From DASWLF01 sp963768765 (GTDB taxonomy: Bacteria > Desulfobacterota > Desulfobaccia > Desulfobaccales > 0-14-0-80-60-11): 64,000 nt of DNA. The stretch covers positions 62,001 through 126,000 of the forward strand of contig CAVYJK010000028.1 in assembly GCA_963768765.1 (NCBI GenBank), given 5' to 3'. The first letter of the stretch is position 1. Each line of letters opens with the position of its first letter. The translations under genes were made by a program, and so were the position numbers. The notes under the pieces were generated by a model. It saw only the letters and a list, made by a program, of their open reading frames with translations. It had not been told where the DNA came from and made no database searches. Below, one piece after another: positions 45,170-53,706 of the stretch.

Positions 45170-46130
45170 TCACTTCTCCCGCCACACCACCAGGAGGCCC
45201 AGGCTGAGCCAGAAGGCTTCCCGGATGCGTCTGAGGACGCTGAACGCGGCTCCCAGGGTGAAGCCCAGGTTGAAGCCCAGGGCCAGGAGGATGTTGCCCC
45301 CTTCCTGGACCCCCACGGCCGCGGGGATGAAGAATCCCATGGCGGTGAAGAGCATGGCCAGGGCGTCCAGGCAGATGGCCAGGCCAAAGTCGATGGGGTG
45401 CCCCAGGAGCCAGAACATCAGGTAGACTTCCACGGCGTGGAGGATCCAACTCAGGAAAAACAGGGTAAAGGCCAGGGCGGCCCGGCCCGGATAGTGCCGG
45501 TAAAACCGGGACATGGATCTGTCCAGGTCGTTAAGGAACCCTTCTTTTTCCTTGAGCAAGGCGGGGCACCAGCCCAGTTTGGAAAAGAGGCGGACTACCT
45601 GGCCGCAGGGTCCCTGCCGCTGCACCGCCACGAAGGTGATGCCCGCGGCCGCCAGGACCAGGGCTGCCAGGCTCAAACCGGCGAAATGGTCCATGGCATC
45701 GGGCAGGAACACCGGGGCCAGGGCCAGGCCCAGAAAAATATAGAGGGACAGGCTCAGGACCAGGATGCCCTTGTGAATCACCACGGAGGCCGCTGGCCGT
45801 ATCCAGGGGGACGCCGCCGGCCTGGAGGCGGGCGGCCTTGAAGGGCTCGCCCCCCATGGAGGCGGTGGGGGTCAGTTGGTTCAGGGATTCCCCCCCCAGG
45901 CGCAGCCAGAAGAGGCGGTTTAAGGAGATCCCCGGGGGCAGGTTCAGGATCAGGTATTTCCAGGAGATGGCTTCCAGGAAGTTGACCAGGCCGTAAGGCA
46001 GCAGCAGCACCGGCCAGTACCAGCCCACCCGCCACAGGTAGTCCCCCAGGGTATCCCAGCCCACCTCATTTAAAATCCAGACAAAGAAAATGGAGGCGAT
46101 GGCCAGAAGAATCAGATTGAGGCGGCGCAA
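45170..46130 (-). CDS. Flippase-like / lysylphosphatidylglycerol synthase-type membrane protein (UPF0104), one frameshift
   Basis: The N-terminal frame carries LNLILLAIASIFFVWILNEVG, YWPVLLLPYGLVNFLEAISW and LGGESLNQLTPTASMGGEPFKAARL, the family signature. A frame one base off continues VVIHKGILVLSLSLYIFLGL and IPAAVGVQEGGNILLALGF to 45170. The switch is one extra base in GGCC 45788-45791. The start is probably TTG 46130 with an AAGGATGA site; the open frame further upstream is repeat sequence. Predicted six to eight membrane helices. Proteins of this type move lipids or glycolipids across the inner membrane. Confidence 0.75.
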
Positions 46131-46169
46131 AGACTCATCCTTCCGTGAGGGGTATCTAAGGGCATTTCC

Positions 46170-46225
46170 CCGCAGGGGCGCACCTATGCGGGCGCCCACT
46201 CCGGGCGGACACGCAGGTCCGCCAA
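46170..46225. repeat. Double palindrome upstream of the flippase-like gene
   Basis: GGGGCGCACCTATGCGGGCGCCC (46174-46196) and GGGCGGACACGCAGGTCCGCC (46202-46222) are members of the GGGGCG...CGCCCC family with different inner arms. Confidence 0.65.
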
Positions 46226-46298
46226 TCTTGAAAAAATTTGGTATAAGGCCCTGCTGCCGTCAAGGGGCCTGAATGCCATGATAACAAATGGGGCGGGA

Positions 46299-47885
46299 TC
46301 AGGGAAGAGCTTCAATGCCCGGCTCTTCTTCGTGCCTGGGGCTGCGGCGCATCAAAAAGACCAGGGGCAGCAGGAGCAGAAACACGATGGTGAAAAACCA
46401 GTAGTCGTCGCAAAAGGCCAGCATCTGGGCCTGTCTTCAGCACCTCCTGGTAGAGCCCGGCTACGGCCTGGGGGGCGTTCCACAGGTGCCAGTTGGACCC
46501 GAGGTCCGGGAAGATATCCGACATGCGCTGGCGCCATTCATTAAAGGGGAGGGAATACGGGGTCAGGTGCTCCACCAGGCGGCTCTGGTGGAACTGGCCC
46601 CGCCGGGCCAGCAGCGTGGTGGCGGTGGCGATGCCGAAAGAGCCCCCCAGGTTGCGCATCAGGTTGAAGATGCCGGTGGCGTTGCCCATCTTTTCCTGGG
46701 AGATGCGGGACATGGTGAGGGTGGTGAGGGACACGAAGGTGGTGCCCAGGCCGAAACCCTGGATGAACCGGGGCCACCAGGCCGTCACGTAGTCAATCTG
46801 GGGGGTGTACAGGTGCATGAGATAAACCGCGTAAGCATTGATGCACAGCCCCACGAAGACCAGGATGCGGCTGTCCAGGACGGTGGTGAGACGACCTACC
46901 ACGGGCATGATCATCAGGGAGCCGATGCCGCCGTAGGCCAGGGCCCAACCCGCGGTGGTGGCGTCGTAGCCCATCAGGGTCTGGAGGAACAGGGGCAGGA
47001 GCATGATGCTGCCGTAAAGCACGAACCCGAAGAAGAACATGATGGTGGTCCCGGAGGCATAGTTGCGCTCTTTGAAGAGGCGCAAATCCACCACCGGTTC
47101 TTTGATCTTCAGCTCCCGGTAGATCAGCAGAATCAAGGCCACGGCGGAGACGATGGCCAACCGGGTGATGAAGCCTGAAGAGAACCAGTCCTCCCGCTCG
47201 CCTTTGTCCAGGACCACCTGGAGGGCCCCCAGGCCCACCACCAGGAGGCCCAAACCCCAGTAATCGATGCGCCCGGCCCGCTGGGCCCGGATGTAAGGCG
47301 GATCGAAGATGAACATCCTGGTGAGGATGAGGGAGAAAAACCCGATGGGCAGGTTGATGTAAAAGGCCCAGCGCCAGGTCAGGTTGTCGGTGACCCAACC
47401 GCCCATGACCGGGCCGACGATGGGGGCAATGATCACCCCGATGCCCCACAGGGCCATGGCCATGCCCCGCTCCTGCACCGGGAAGGTTTCCAGCAGGATG
47501 GCCTGGGAGATGGGCTGCAGGGCCCCGCCGCCGACTCCCTGGAAGATGCGGAAGACGATGAGCTCCCCAGGCTGGTGGCCATGCCGCACAGCATGGAGCT
47601 GACGGTAAACAGGACCAGGCAGATCATCAGAAAGCGCTTGCGGCCGAACAGGGCCGAGAGCCAGCCGGTGATGGGCAGGATGATGGCGTTGGAGACCAGG
47701 TAGGCGGTGAGGATCCAGGTGGTTTCATCCACCGAGGACGCCAGGGACCCGGCCACGTGGGGCAGCGCCACGTTGACCACCGTGGTGTCCACGATCTCCA
47801 TGAAGGTGCCGGCCATCACCGCAATGGTGATGAGCCATTTATTGACTTCCGCCGGCCCGGTGTCGTTGTTAGGAGTTATGGCCAT
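46299..47885 (-). CDS. DHA2/EmrB-type MFS drug efflux permease, two frameshifts
   Basis: EmrB-like pumps export hydrophobic compounds through a tripartite channel. Three frames in order: KWLITIAVMAGTFMEIVDTT to MLCGMATSL, then ELIVFRIFQGVGGGALQPIS through GNATGIFNLMRNLGGSFGIA, then AQMLAFCDDYWFFTIVFLLL to the stop at 46299. The motif C region GWLSALFGRKRFL is intact. The first switch (47565-47568) is a lost G, the second (near 46432) a gained base. Corrected, about 527 residues with 14 membrane helices. The gene is the last of a tetR-tolC-emrA-aldehyde dehydrogenase-emrB run. Confidence 0.85.
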
Positions 47886-47935
47886 AGTAAGGCTTGGTCA
47901 TACTGAACCAGAGCTGCGACCGAATAAAACCCCCA

Positions 47936-49198
47936 TCAGGTTGGCATGGAGGTCTCCACGCTGATGAGCTTGGGGCCTTGCTTTATACGGAATTGACCCG
48001 CTTGGGTTTCCCAGATCCAGCCCGAGTAGCCGTAGCCCCCGGCGGGCTTCACCACCAGGGCCCCCCGCCAGGAGATGGCCCGGGGTTCATTTACCGAAAC
48101 GGTGCCAAATTTGCCGAAGGTGTATCCCGGCACCGGGTGGCAATAGTCCTCGCCCTTCAGGGCCGCAGCGGTGCTGAAAGCCGCCTCGCCGCCGAAAACC
48201 GCCGCCCGGAGACCATACTTGTGATTCCGGGCCCGGGCGATCACCTCTTCGGTGTCCGTGAAGCTGGCGGTAAAGGCCACCGGTCCGAAGGCCTCTTCCC
48301 GCAGTCCCAGCATATCGTCGGTGGCGTCCCGGATCACCGTGGGGTATATCAGGTTCCCCTCAATCTTCCCGCCGCACAGGATTTTCGCCCCCTTTTGCAC
48401 CGCATCGGACAGTTGCTCTCTGATGCGCGCTACCGCCAGGTCGCTGGCCACCGGCGAGATGTGGGTTTGGGGATCTTCCGGGTCCCCCGCCCTGAGGGTT
48501 TGCACGCCTTCCACCAGCCTGGACAGGAATTCCTCGTAAATAAGCCGGTGGATAAAAATCCTCTTGGGGGCGGTGCAGGTCTGCCCGGAGTAAGCGAACT
48601 TGGAGTTCATGAGGTCCGTCAGAGCCAGGTCAAGGTCGGCATCGGCAAAGACGATGAACGGGTCCACCCCGGGACCTTCGAAAATTAGCTTCTTTCCTGC
48701 CTCCCGGAAAGCCTCTTCATAGGGCAAGATATTGGCGTCAAAGCCAAAAACCACCACCGCCGGGATGCCGGGGTCTTTTAAGACCTGGTCCATGAAACTC
48801 TTGCCGCTGCCCCGATAAAAGGAGATCTCTTCCCCGAAAATCGGGCGGTACATGGCCTCCGTCAGCGCCATGACGTCGGCGCCTTTGGAGGAGAATTTCA
48901 CCCTGACCCGGTTGCCCACAATATAGGCAGAGGTGATGACGGTGTTTAACCAGGCGCTGCCGTTGTAGGAAAGCATCACGGCTACGGTGGCGCCTTCTTG
49001 CAAGGGCCTTCTATTACTTAAGAAGCCTCTGGCCTGTTGGAACATCTGGAGCCGGTCGATGGTCAGATCCACCTCATAGGCGGTGTCCCGGACGGTAAAC
49101 TTGAGATCCTTGGCCGCCTGGGAAATCATCTGGCCTTTGTGCCGTTTTAAGGCTCTGGCTAAATTCAGGATCTTTTGGAATCTGGCATCGAAGTCCAT
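47936..49198 (-). CDS. Aldehyde dehydrogenase-family protein within the efflux operon
   Basis: The 420-residue protein has the ALDH catalytic cysteine in FAYSGQTCTAPKRIFIH and FEGPGVDPFIVFADADLDLAL. LREEAFGPVAFTASFTDTEEVIARARNHKYGLRAAVFGG follows. The glycine-rich NAD loop is less clear than usual, and the N-terminus is shorter than in typical 480-500-residue enzymes. It lies between the emrA-like and emrB-like genes on the same strand. It may oxidise a toxic aldehyde that the pump also handles; that is inference. Confidence 0.85.
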   Translation of the reverse strand: MDFDARFQKILNLARALKRHKGQMISQAAKDLKFTVRDTAYEVDLTIDRLQMFQQARGFLSNRRPLQEGATVAVMLSYNGSAWLNTVITSAYIVGNRVRVKFSSKGADVMALTEAMYRPIFGEEISFYRGSGKSFMDQVLKDPGIPAVVVFGFDANILPYEEAFREAGKKLIFEGPGVDPFIVFADADLDLALTDLMNSKFAYSGQTCTAPKRIFIHRLIYEEFLSRLVEGVQTLRAGDPEDPQTHISPVASDLAVARIREQLSDAVQKGAKILCGGKIEGNLIYPTVIRDATDDMLGLREEAFGPVAFTASFTDTEEVIARARNHKYGLRAAVFGGEAAFSTAAALKGEDYCHPVPGYTFGKFGTVSVNEPRAISWRGALVVKPAGGYGYSGWIWETQAGQFRIKQGPKLISVETSMPT

Positions 49199-49270
49199 GG
49201 CGCACGCAAGATCAGGGATATTTAGAACCCGGGGCGTCCCAGGCAGGTCCCGGGCCCCCCGGATCCGTGA

Positions 49271-50317
49271 TCATTTCTGGCTCTGGGATAACAGGCGCTT
49301 GCCGGTGCGGCTGCGGGTATCGATGGTAATCTCCGAGGACATGCCCAGGCGCAGAGGCTGGTTTTCCGGGAAGGGCGGCAGCAGCTCGATCTTGACCGGA
49401 ATGCGCTGCACCACCTTCACCCAGTTGCCGGTGGCGTTCTCCGGAGGCAGCAGGGAGAAGGCCGAACCGGTGCCGGCCATGATGGAGTCCACCCTCCCCT
49501 TGAATTTGACCCCCGGATAGGTGTCCACCAGGACCGTGGCGGGCTGGCCGATGTAGACGTTGGTGAGCTGGGTTTCCTTATAATTGGCTTGAATCCAGAT
49601 CTGGGAAAAGTCCAGGGGGACCAGCATCATCAAAGGCTGGCCCGGCTGCACCCAGTTGCCCACCTCCACCTGCCTTTTGGTGATAAAGCCGTTGATCTTG
49701 GCGGTTATCCGGGTGTAGGCCAGGTTGAGGCGGGCCTGCTCCAGTTTCGCCTTGGCCTCCTTGATGGCCGGTTGGTCTTCCAGGGGGATGCCGGTGGAGC
49801 CGCCGATGGCGGCCAGGGCCTCCTGAAGCTCACGTTTGTATCTATTTACCAGGGCTTCGTTCACCCGGTAACGGGTGTCCACGTTGTCCAGGGTCTGCTT
49901 GGGGATGGTGCGGCGCTCGTAGAGTGCGGTATAGCGGGTCTTATCGGTGCTCGCGAGTTTAAAATTGGCCTCAGCTTGAGCCAATTTGGCCTTGGCCGTG
50001 GCCACCTTGACGTATTTTTCCTCCCACTCCTGGCGCAGGCGCCCCAGGTTGCCGGCCACCTGGGCCTCCGCCGCCTCGTAGTCCTGGGGCTCCAGGATGG
50101 CCAGGACCTGGCCGGTCCCGATCTGCTGGTTGTCGTCCACCAGGACCTGGGCCACCCTACCCGGCACCCGGGCCGAAATTACCCCCACATAGCCGTAGAC
50201 GTAGGCGTCGTCGGTGCTGACGAAGATGTGAATGTAAGTCCAGTAGGCGACGCCGGCCCCGACGAGCAGCAGGACCAGCAGGATCAAACCTAGGCGGACC
50301 GCGGTCTTACGGAACAT
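49271..50317 (-). CDS. HlyD/EmrA-family membrane fusion protein
   Basis: This periplasmic adaptor links an inner-membrane pump to TolC. It has one N-terminal membrane helix (LGLILLVLLLVGAGVAYWTY), then the lipoyl half-motif GYVGVISARVPGRVAQVLVD. A coiled-coil hairpin (residues 70-190) follows, then the second half AYTRITAKINGFITKRQVEVG and the beta barrel. The length of 348 residues is normal for EmrA. It overlaps the end of tolC by eleven bases. Confidence 0.92.
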   Translation of the reverse strand: MFRKTAVRLGLILLVLLLVGAGVAYWTYIHIFVSTDDAYVYGYVGVISARVPGRVAQVLVDDNQQIGTGQVLAILEPQDYEAAEAQVAGNLGRLRQEWEEKYVKVATAKAKLAQAEANFKLASTDKTRYTALYERRTIPKQTLDNVDTRYRVNEALVNRYKRELQEALAAIGGSTGIPLEDQPAIKEAKAKLEQARLNLAYTRITAKINGFITKRQVEVGNWVQPGQPLMMLVPLDFSQIWIQANYKETQLTNVYIGQPATVLVDTYPGVKFKGRVDSIMAGTGSAFSLLPPENATGNWVKVVQRIPVKIELLPPFPENQPLRLGMSSEITIDTRSRTGKRLLSQSQK

Positions 50318-51680
50318 GGTTGGGTTTTTCCTGGGGGAGAAGTTCGTTGATGCCCCCGATGGCCCACATCAACTCGGCCTTGGCCATCTGGTGGTCATAG
50401 AGGGCGGTGAAGTAGTTGACCCGGGTCCTGGTGAGCAGCGTATCGGCGTCGATGACGTCCGTGGCGGTGCCCACGTTTTCCTTGTAGCGCTCCTCATTGA
50501 GGCGCAGGTTTTCCTCCGCCTGGGTCACGGCCGTTTCCGTCGTCCGGATGCGGTCCGCGGTCTCCTTCACTTTCAGGTAGGCGTTCTGCACGTCCAGGCG
50601 CACCTGGTCGCTCAAGTCTTTGTGCTGCTCCTGGAACTGTTCCACCCTGAGCCTGGCCTGGGACACCTGGGCCTTGGTATCCAACCCGGAAAAGATGTTC
50701 CACTGACATGCCGAAGATGGCGAACCACTGGTTGTCATGCAGCAACAAGTCGTTCTTCTGATAGATATGCCCGCCCTGGGCAAAGAACCGGGGAAAGTAT
50801 TGGGCCCGGTTCTGGGTAACCACTTTTTCCTGCTGGGCGATGCGGTCGGTGGAGGCCTTGAGGTCGCTGCGCTGCTTCAAGGCCGCCTCGGTGGCGTCTT
50901 CCAGCCCCCAGGATTTGACCACGAGCTTCTCGTCTTTGAGCACCGTGGGCTGGGAGACGGGCAGGGTCAGGACCTTGTTCAGGGCCGACCGGATGTCGAT
51001 GAAGTCGGTTCTTGGCCACAATGAGCCGCTGTTCCGCATCCGCCAGGGAGACCTCGGCCTGGAGCACGTCATTGTAAGTGACCACCCCGAACTCGTATTG
51101 GTCCTGGGCGATCTTCGAGATGGGCCTTGAGATCGACGACTTCCTGCTCCGCCACGAGTCACCAGCTTCTGGGCCCGCAGGGTGCGGAAATAGCCCTGGG
51201 AGACGGTCAGGAAGATGTTGTCCCGGGTCTTGGCCGTGTCCAGGAGCTGGCGGACTTGCCCAGAATCGCGGCCTGATAGCGGGACGGCGTGCCCCAGAAA
51301 GTCGAAGATCATCTGGTCAAGGTGGTCTGGCTGCTCCAGAAATTGCGGTTGGTCTGGGGAAGGACGAGAGTGCCGACATTCCGGGAACGCCGGGGATGCC
51401 TCCCGCCGGAATTTTGCTTTATTTGATTATCATAAATGGTCTGGCTCACCTCGGATTTGATCTGGGCAAGCAAACCGGACCTGGCCCGCACCACTTCTTC
51501 ACCGGCGATAAGGGACTGCAGGCGGCTGATTTGCATGGTGGGGTTGGCCTTCCAGGCCAGGCGCAGGGCTTCCTTCAGGTCCAGGGTGGGCGGGGCTTCG
51601 GCCGCGCCACCGACGGCGGCGGTCAGGCTCCAGGTCAACAACCCTAACAGGAACAGGCGCCAGGGACCTCGAGATTTCAT
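50307..51680 (-). pseudogene. TolC-family outer membrane efflux protein, broken by at least six frameshifts
   Basis: The pieces in order are: a signal peptide and LDLKEALRLAWKANPTMQIS; DTAKTRDNIFLTVSQGYFRT; DQYEFGVVTYNDVLQAEVSL; ALNKVLTLPVSQPTV...DATEAALKQRSDLKAS; and LDTKAQVSQARLRVEQF to the end. They are spread over all three frames, with switches near 51313, 51287, 51250, 51165, 51120, 51010 and 50703. Together they give a full-length TolC-like protein. Either a decayed gene or a stretch of poor sequence; the rest of the operon is in better shape, which favours poor sequence. Confidence 0.7.
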
Positions 51681-52330
51681 ACCACGGCCACCTCTGAGGA
51701 GGATTGGGGTTTTCGGGTCAGGCCCGAGGAGAGCAGGGTCAGCAGGACCGGCAGGGCCTCTTTCACCGCCTCTTGCTGCCCTTCCGACATCTGAAAATAG
51801 CCCACGGCCCGCACCATGCCCCGCAGCAAGAAGGTGAGGAGCCGGGGGTTGGCCGGGATAAACTGGCCGGACTCGATGCCGTCGGCAAAGAGCCGGGTAA
51901 CCAGGGTGACGAATCTCTCCTCCATTTCCTGCAACTGCCGCCAGTAGCCCTGGGCAGTGCCCCGCCCCCCCCGGAGCAAATCCCGGGCGTAGGCGGGGAA
52001 CAGGGTCCGCTCCCGCATCAGATAATCCAGCAGCAACGACGCCACCTGCTGGATCTTTTCGGAGGGAGTGCCCGGGGCCCTTACAATGGCCTCAATATCG
52101 GCCAGCATTTGTTCCCCCACCTGGGTGATGAGGGCCTGGACCAGCTCGTCCTTGCTCTGGAAGTAGAGATAGACGGTACCCTTGGCCACCCCGGCGGCCG
52201 CGGCAATCTCCTCCATGGTGGCCACCTCCGGGCCGCGCCACTCCATCACCCGGCGCGCCGCGGCCAGGATCTCCCGGGTGCGGAAGGCGGTCACCATCTC
52301 TTTTTTCGTGGGCCTGGCGGAAATCTCCAT
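51677..52330 (-). CDS. TetR/AcrR-family repressor of the efflux operon
   Basis: The 217-residue protein has the N-terminal helix-turn-helix ATMEEIAAAAGVAKGTVYLYFQSKDELVQAL and a helical ligand-binding domain (LLDYLMRERTLFPAYARDLL). Its stop overlaps the tolC start (ATGA), so it leads the tetR-tolC-emrA-aldH-emrB operon. Two 14-base palindromes lie between its start and promoter and are the likely operators for self-repression. Confidence 0.92.
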   Translation of the reverse strand: MEISARPTKKEMVTAFRTREILAAARRVMEWRGPEVATMEEIAAAAGVAKGTVYLYFQSKDELVQALITQVGEQMLADIEAIVRAPGTPSEKIQQVASLLLDYLMRERTLFPAYARDLLRGGRGTAQGYWRQLQEMEERFVTLVTRLFADGIESGQFIPANPRLLTFLLRGMVRAVGYFQMSEGQQEAVKEALPVLLTLLSSGLTRKPQSSSEVAVV

Positions 52331-52332
52331 AA

Positions 52333-52366
52333 TGACTCTAAAGTCATTAAAATGACTTTTAAGTCA
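52333..52366 (-). promoter_or_regulatory. Paired TetR-type operators
   Basis: TGACTCTAAAGTCA (52333-52346) and TGACTTTTAAGTCA (52353-52366) both fit TGACT-N4-AGTCA. They are spaced exactly 20 bases, two helical turns. The right one overlaps the -10 element and transcription start of the tetR promoter; the left one ends three bases before the tetR ATG. Confidence 0.8.
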
Positions 52367-52392
52367 ATAATGGGATTTCTCCCGGTTGTCAA
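52364..52392 (-). promoter_or_regulatory. tetR-efflux operon promoter
   Basis: On the minus strand TTGACA (52392-52387) and TATTGA (52369-52364) are separated by exactly 17 bases, with the operators just downstream. Confidence 0.6.
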
Positions 52393-52462
52393 GAAAAACT
52401 TGCAAAGCCAAGGGCCCCTGTTTAGACTAAATATTATCTAAAAGCTAATAACGGAGGCGAAG

Positions 52463-53377
52463 ATGCACCGCCGCGATTTCCTCAGGCATCTGGCGGCCTT
52501 GGGGCTGGTGGCCGGGGCCGGGCGGATGCTGGTGCTACCGGAAGAACTCTGGGCCATGGCGCCCAAGGAGACGCCTCAACCCATTCTGGCCAAGGCCCAG
52601 GGCACCAATTACGCCCACCTGGTGGGCGACACCATCCAGGCCCTGGGCGGGATGAATAAATTTGTCAACTCCGGGGACGTGGTGGTGGTCAAGCCCAACA
52701 TGGCTTGGGACCGCACCCCGGAGCTGGGGGCCAATGCCCACCCGGTGGTGGTGCGCAAGGTGGTGGAACTCTGCCTGGAGGCCGGGGCCAAGCAGGTGAA
52801 GGTGCTGGATAACACCTGCGATGACGCCCGCAAGGCTTACGCCTCCTCCGGCATCAAGGCCGCGGTGGAAGGCATCAAGGATCCCCGGGCGGTGGTGCAG
52901 TACGTGGATGAGCGCCGCTTCGTGGAGCTCACCGTGGAGAAGGCCAGGGCCTTGAAGAAATGGTATTTTTATAAAGACATCCTGGAAGCCGACCGCTTCC
53001 TCAACATCCCGGTGGCCAAACAACACTCCGAGGCCCGCCTCACCATGTGCCTGAAGAACATGATGGGGGCCATCGGCGGCTGGCGGGGCCGCATCCACGT
53101 GGGGTTGCACCAGAACATCGCCGACATGAACCTGCTGCTCCGCCCCGATCTGCACGTCCTGGACGCCACCCGCATCCTGTTGCGCAATGGCCCCAAGGGC
53201 GGCAAGCTGGAGGACGTGGAAGTTAAAAATCTGGTTTTTGCCGGCACCGACCCCGTGGCCCTGGACGCTACGGGCACCGCCCTCTTCGGCCTCAAGCCCT
53301 CGGACATCGGTTACATCATCAAGGCCCACCAGGCCGGCCGGGGCGAAATGGACCTGAACAAAATCAAATTCGTGTGA
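52463..53377 (+). CDS. DUF362 protein with twin-arginine-type signal
   Basis: The N-terminus HRRDFLRHLAALGLVAGAG is a Tat-type signal, so the protein is probably exported folded. DUF362 follows (VVVKPNMAWDRTPELGANAH, VLDNTCDDARKAYASSGI, FLNIPVAKQHSEARLTMCLKN, FAGTDPVALDATGTALFG). DUF362 domains are often joined or linked to ferredoxins and occur in anaerobes; the function is unknown. A polyferredoxin gene with a membrane domain follows in the same direction. An ACGGAGG ribosome binding site precedes the ATG. Confidence 0.85.
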   Translation: MHRRDFLRHLAALGLVAGAGRMLVLPEELWAMAPKETPQPILAKAQGTNYAHLVGDTIQALGGMNKFVNSGDVVVVKPNMAWDRTPELGANAHPVVVRKVVELCLEAGAKQVKVLDNTCDDARKAYASSGIKAAVEGIKDPRAVVQYVDERRFVELTVEKARALKKWYFYKDILEADRFLNIPVAKQHSEARLTMCLKNMMGAIGGWRGRIHVGLHQNIADMNLLLRPDLHVLDATRILLRNGPKGGKLEDVEVKNLVFAGTDPVALDATGTALFGLKPSDIGYIIKAHQAGRGEMDLNKIKFV

Positions 53378-53399
53378 GCTGAACTGCTTGGAGCCCGAG

Positions 53400-53670
53400 C
53401 CTAGGGGCGGGTTTCAAACCCGCGCCTGCAAAGATCGTCCTAAAATCTTGGAGCCCCAGAAACATTCTCAGACTCCATCCGTAAATCAATGATCCATAAC
53501 CCGATAATTCCCCGGGACAACCTCCCCCTTGACCCCCCTTTAGTAATGGGGGGAAGGCATGGAGGCTTCCTGCCGCCTTCCAGGTTAATTGCACCCGCAA
53601 CCATCCCCGTTTCAAGGAAAAGTATAAAGTCCGCCTTTTCTCAAGGGGGATTTAGGGGGATTTTTTAACC
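53400..53670. repeat. Repeats between the DUF362 and polyferredoxin genes
   Basis: GGGGCGGGTTTCAAACCCGC (53403-53422) is followed by the CCCCCTTGACCCCCCTTTAGTAATGGGGGG and TCAAGGGGGATTTAGGGGGA units (53521-53665). No gene is visible. Confidence 0.6.
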
Positions 53671-53706
53671 CAATTTTGTGGGAATACCTTGCTCTGACTA
53701 ATACCT

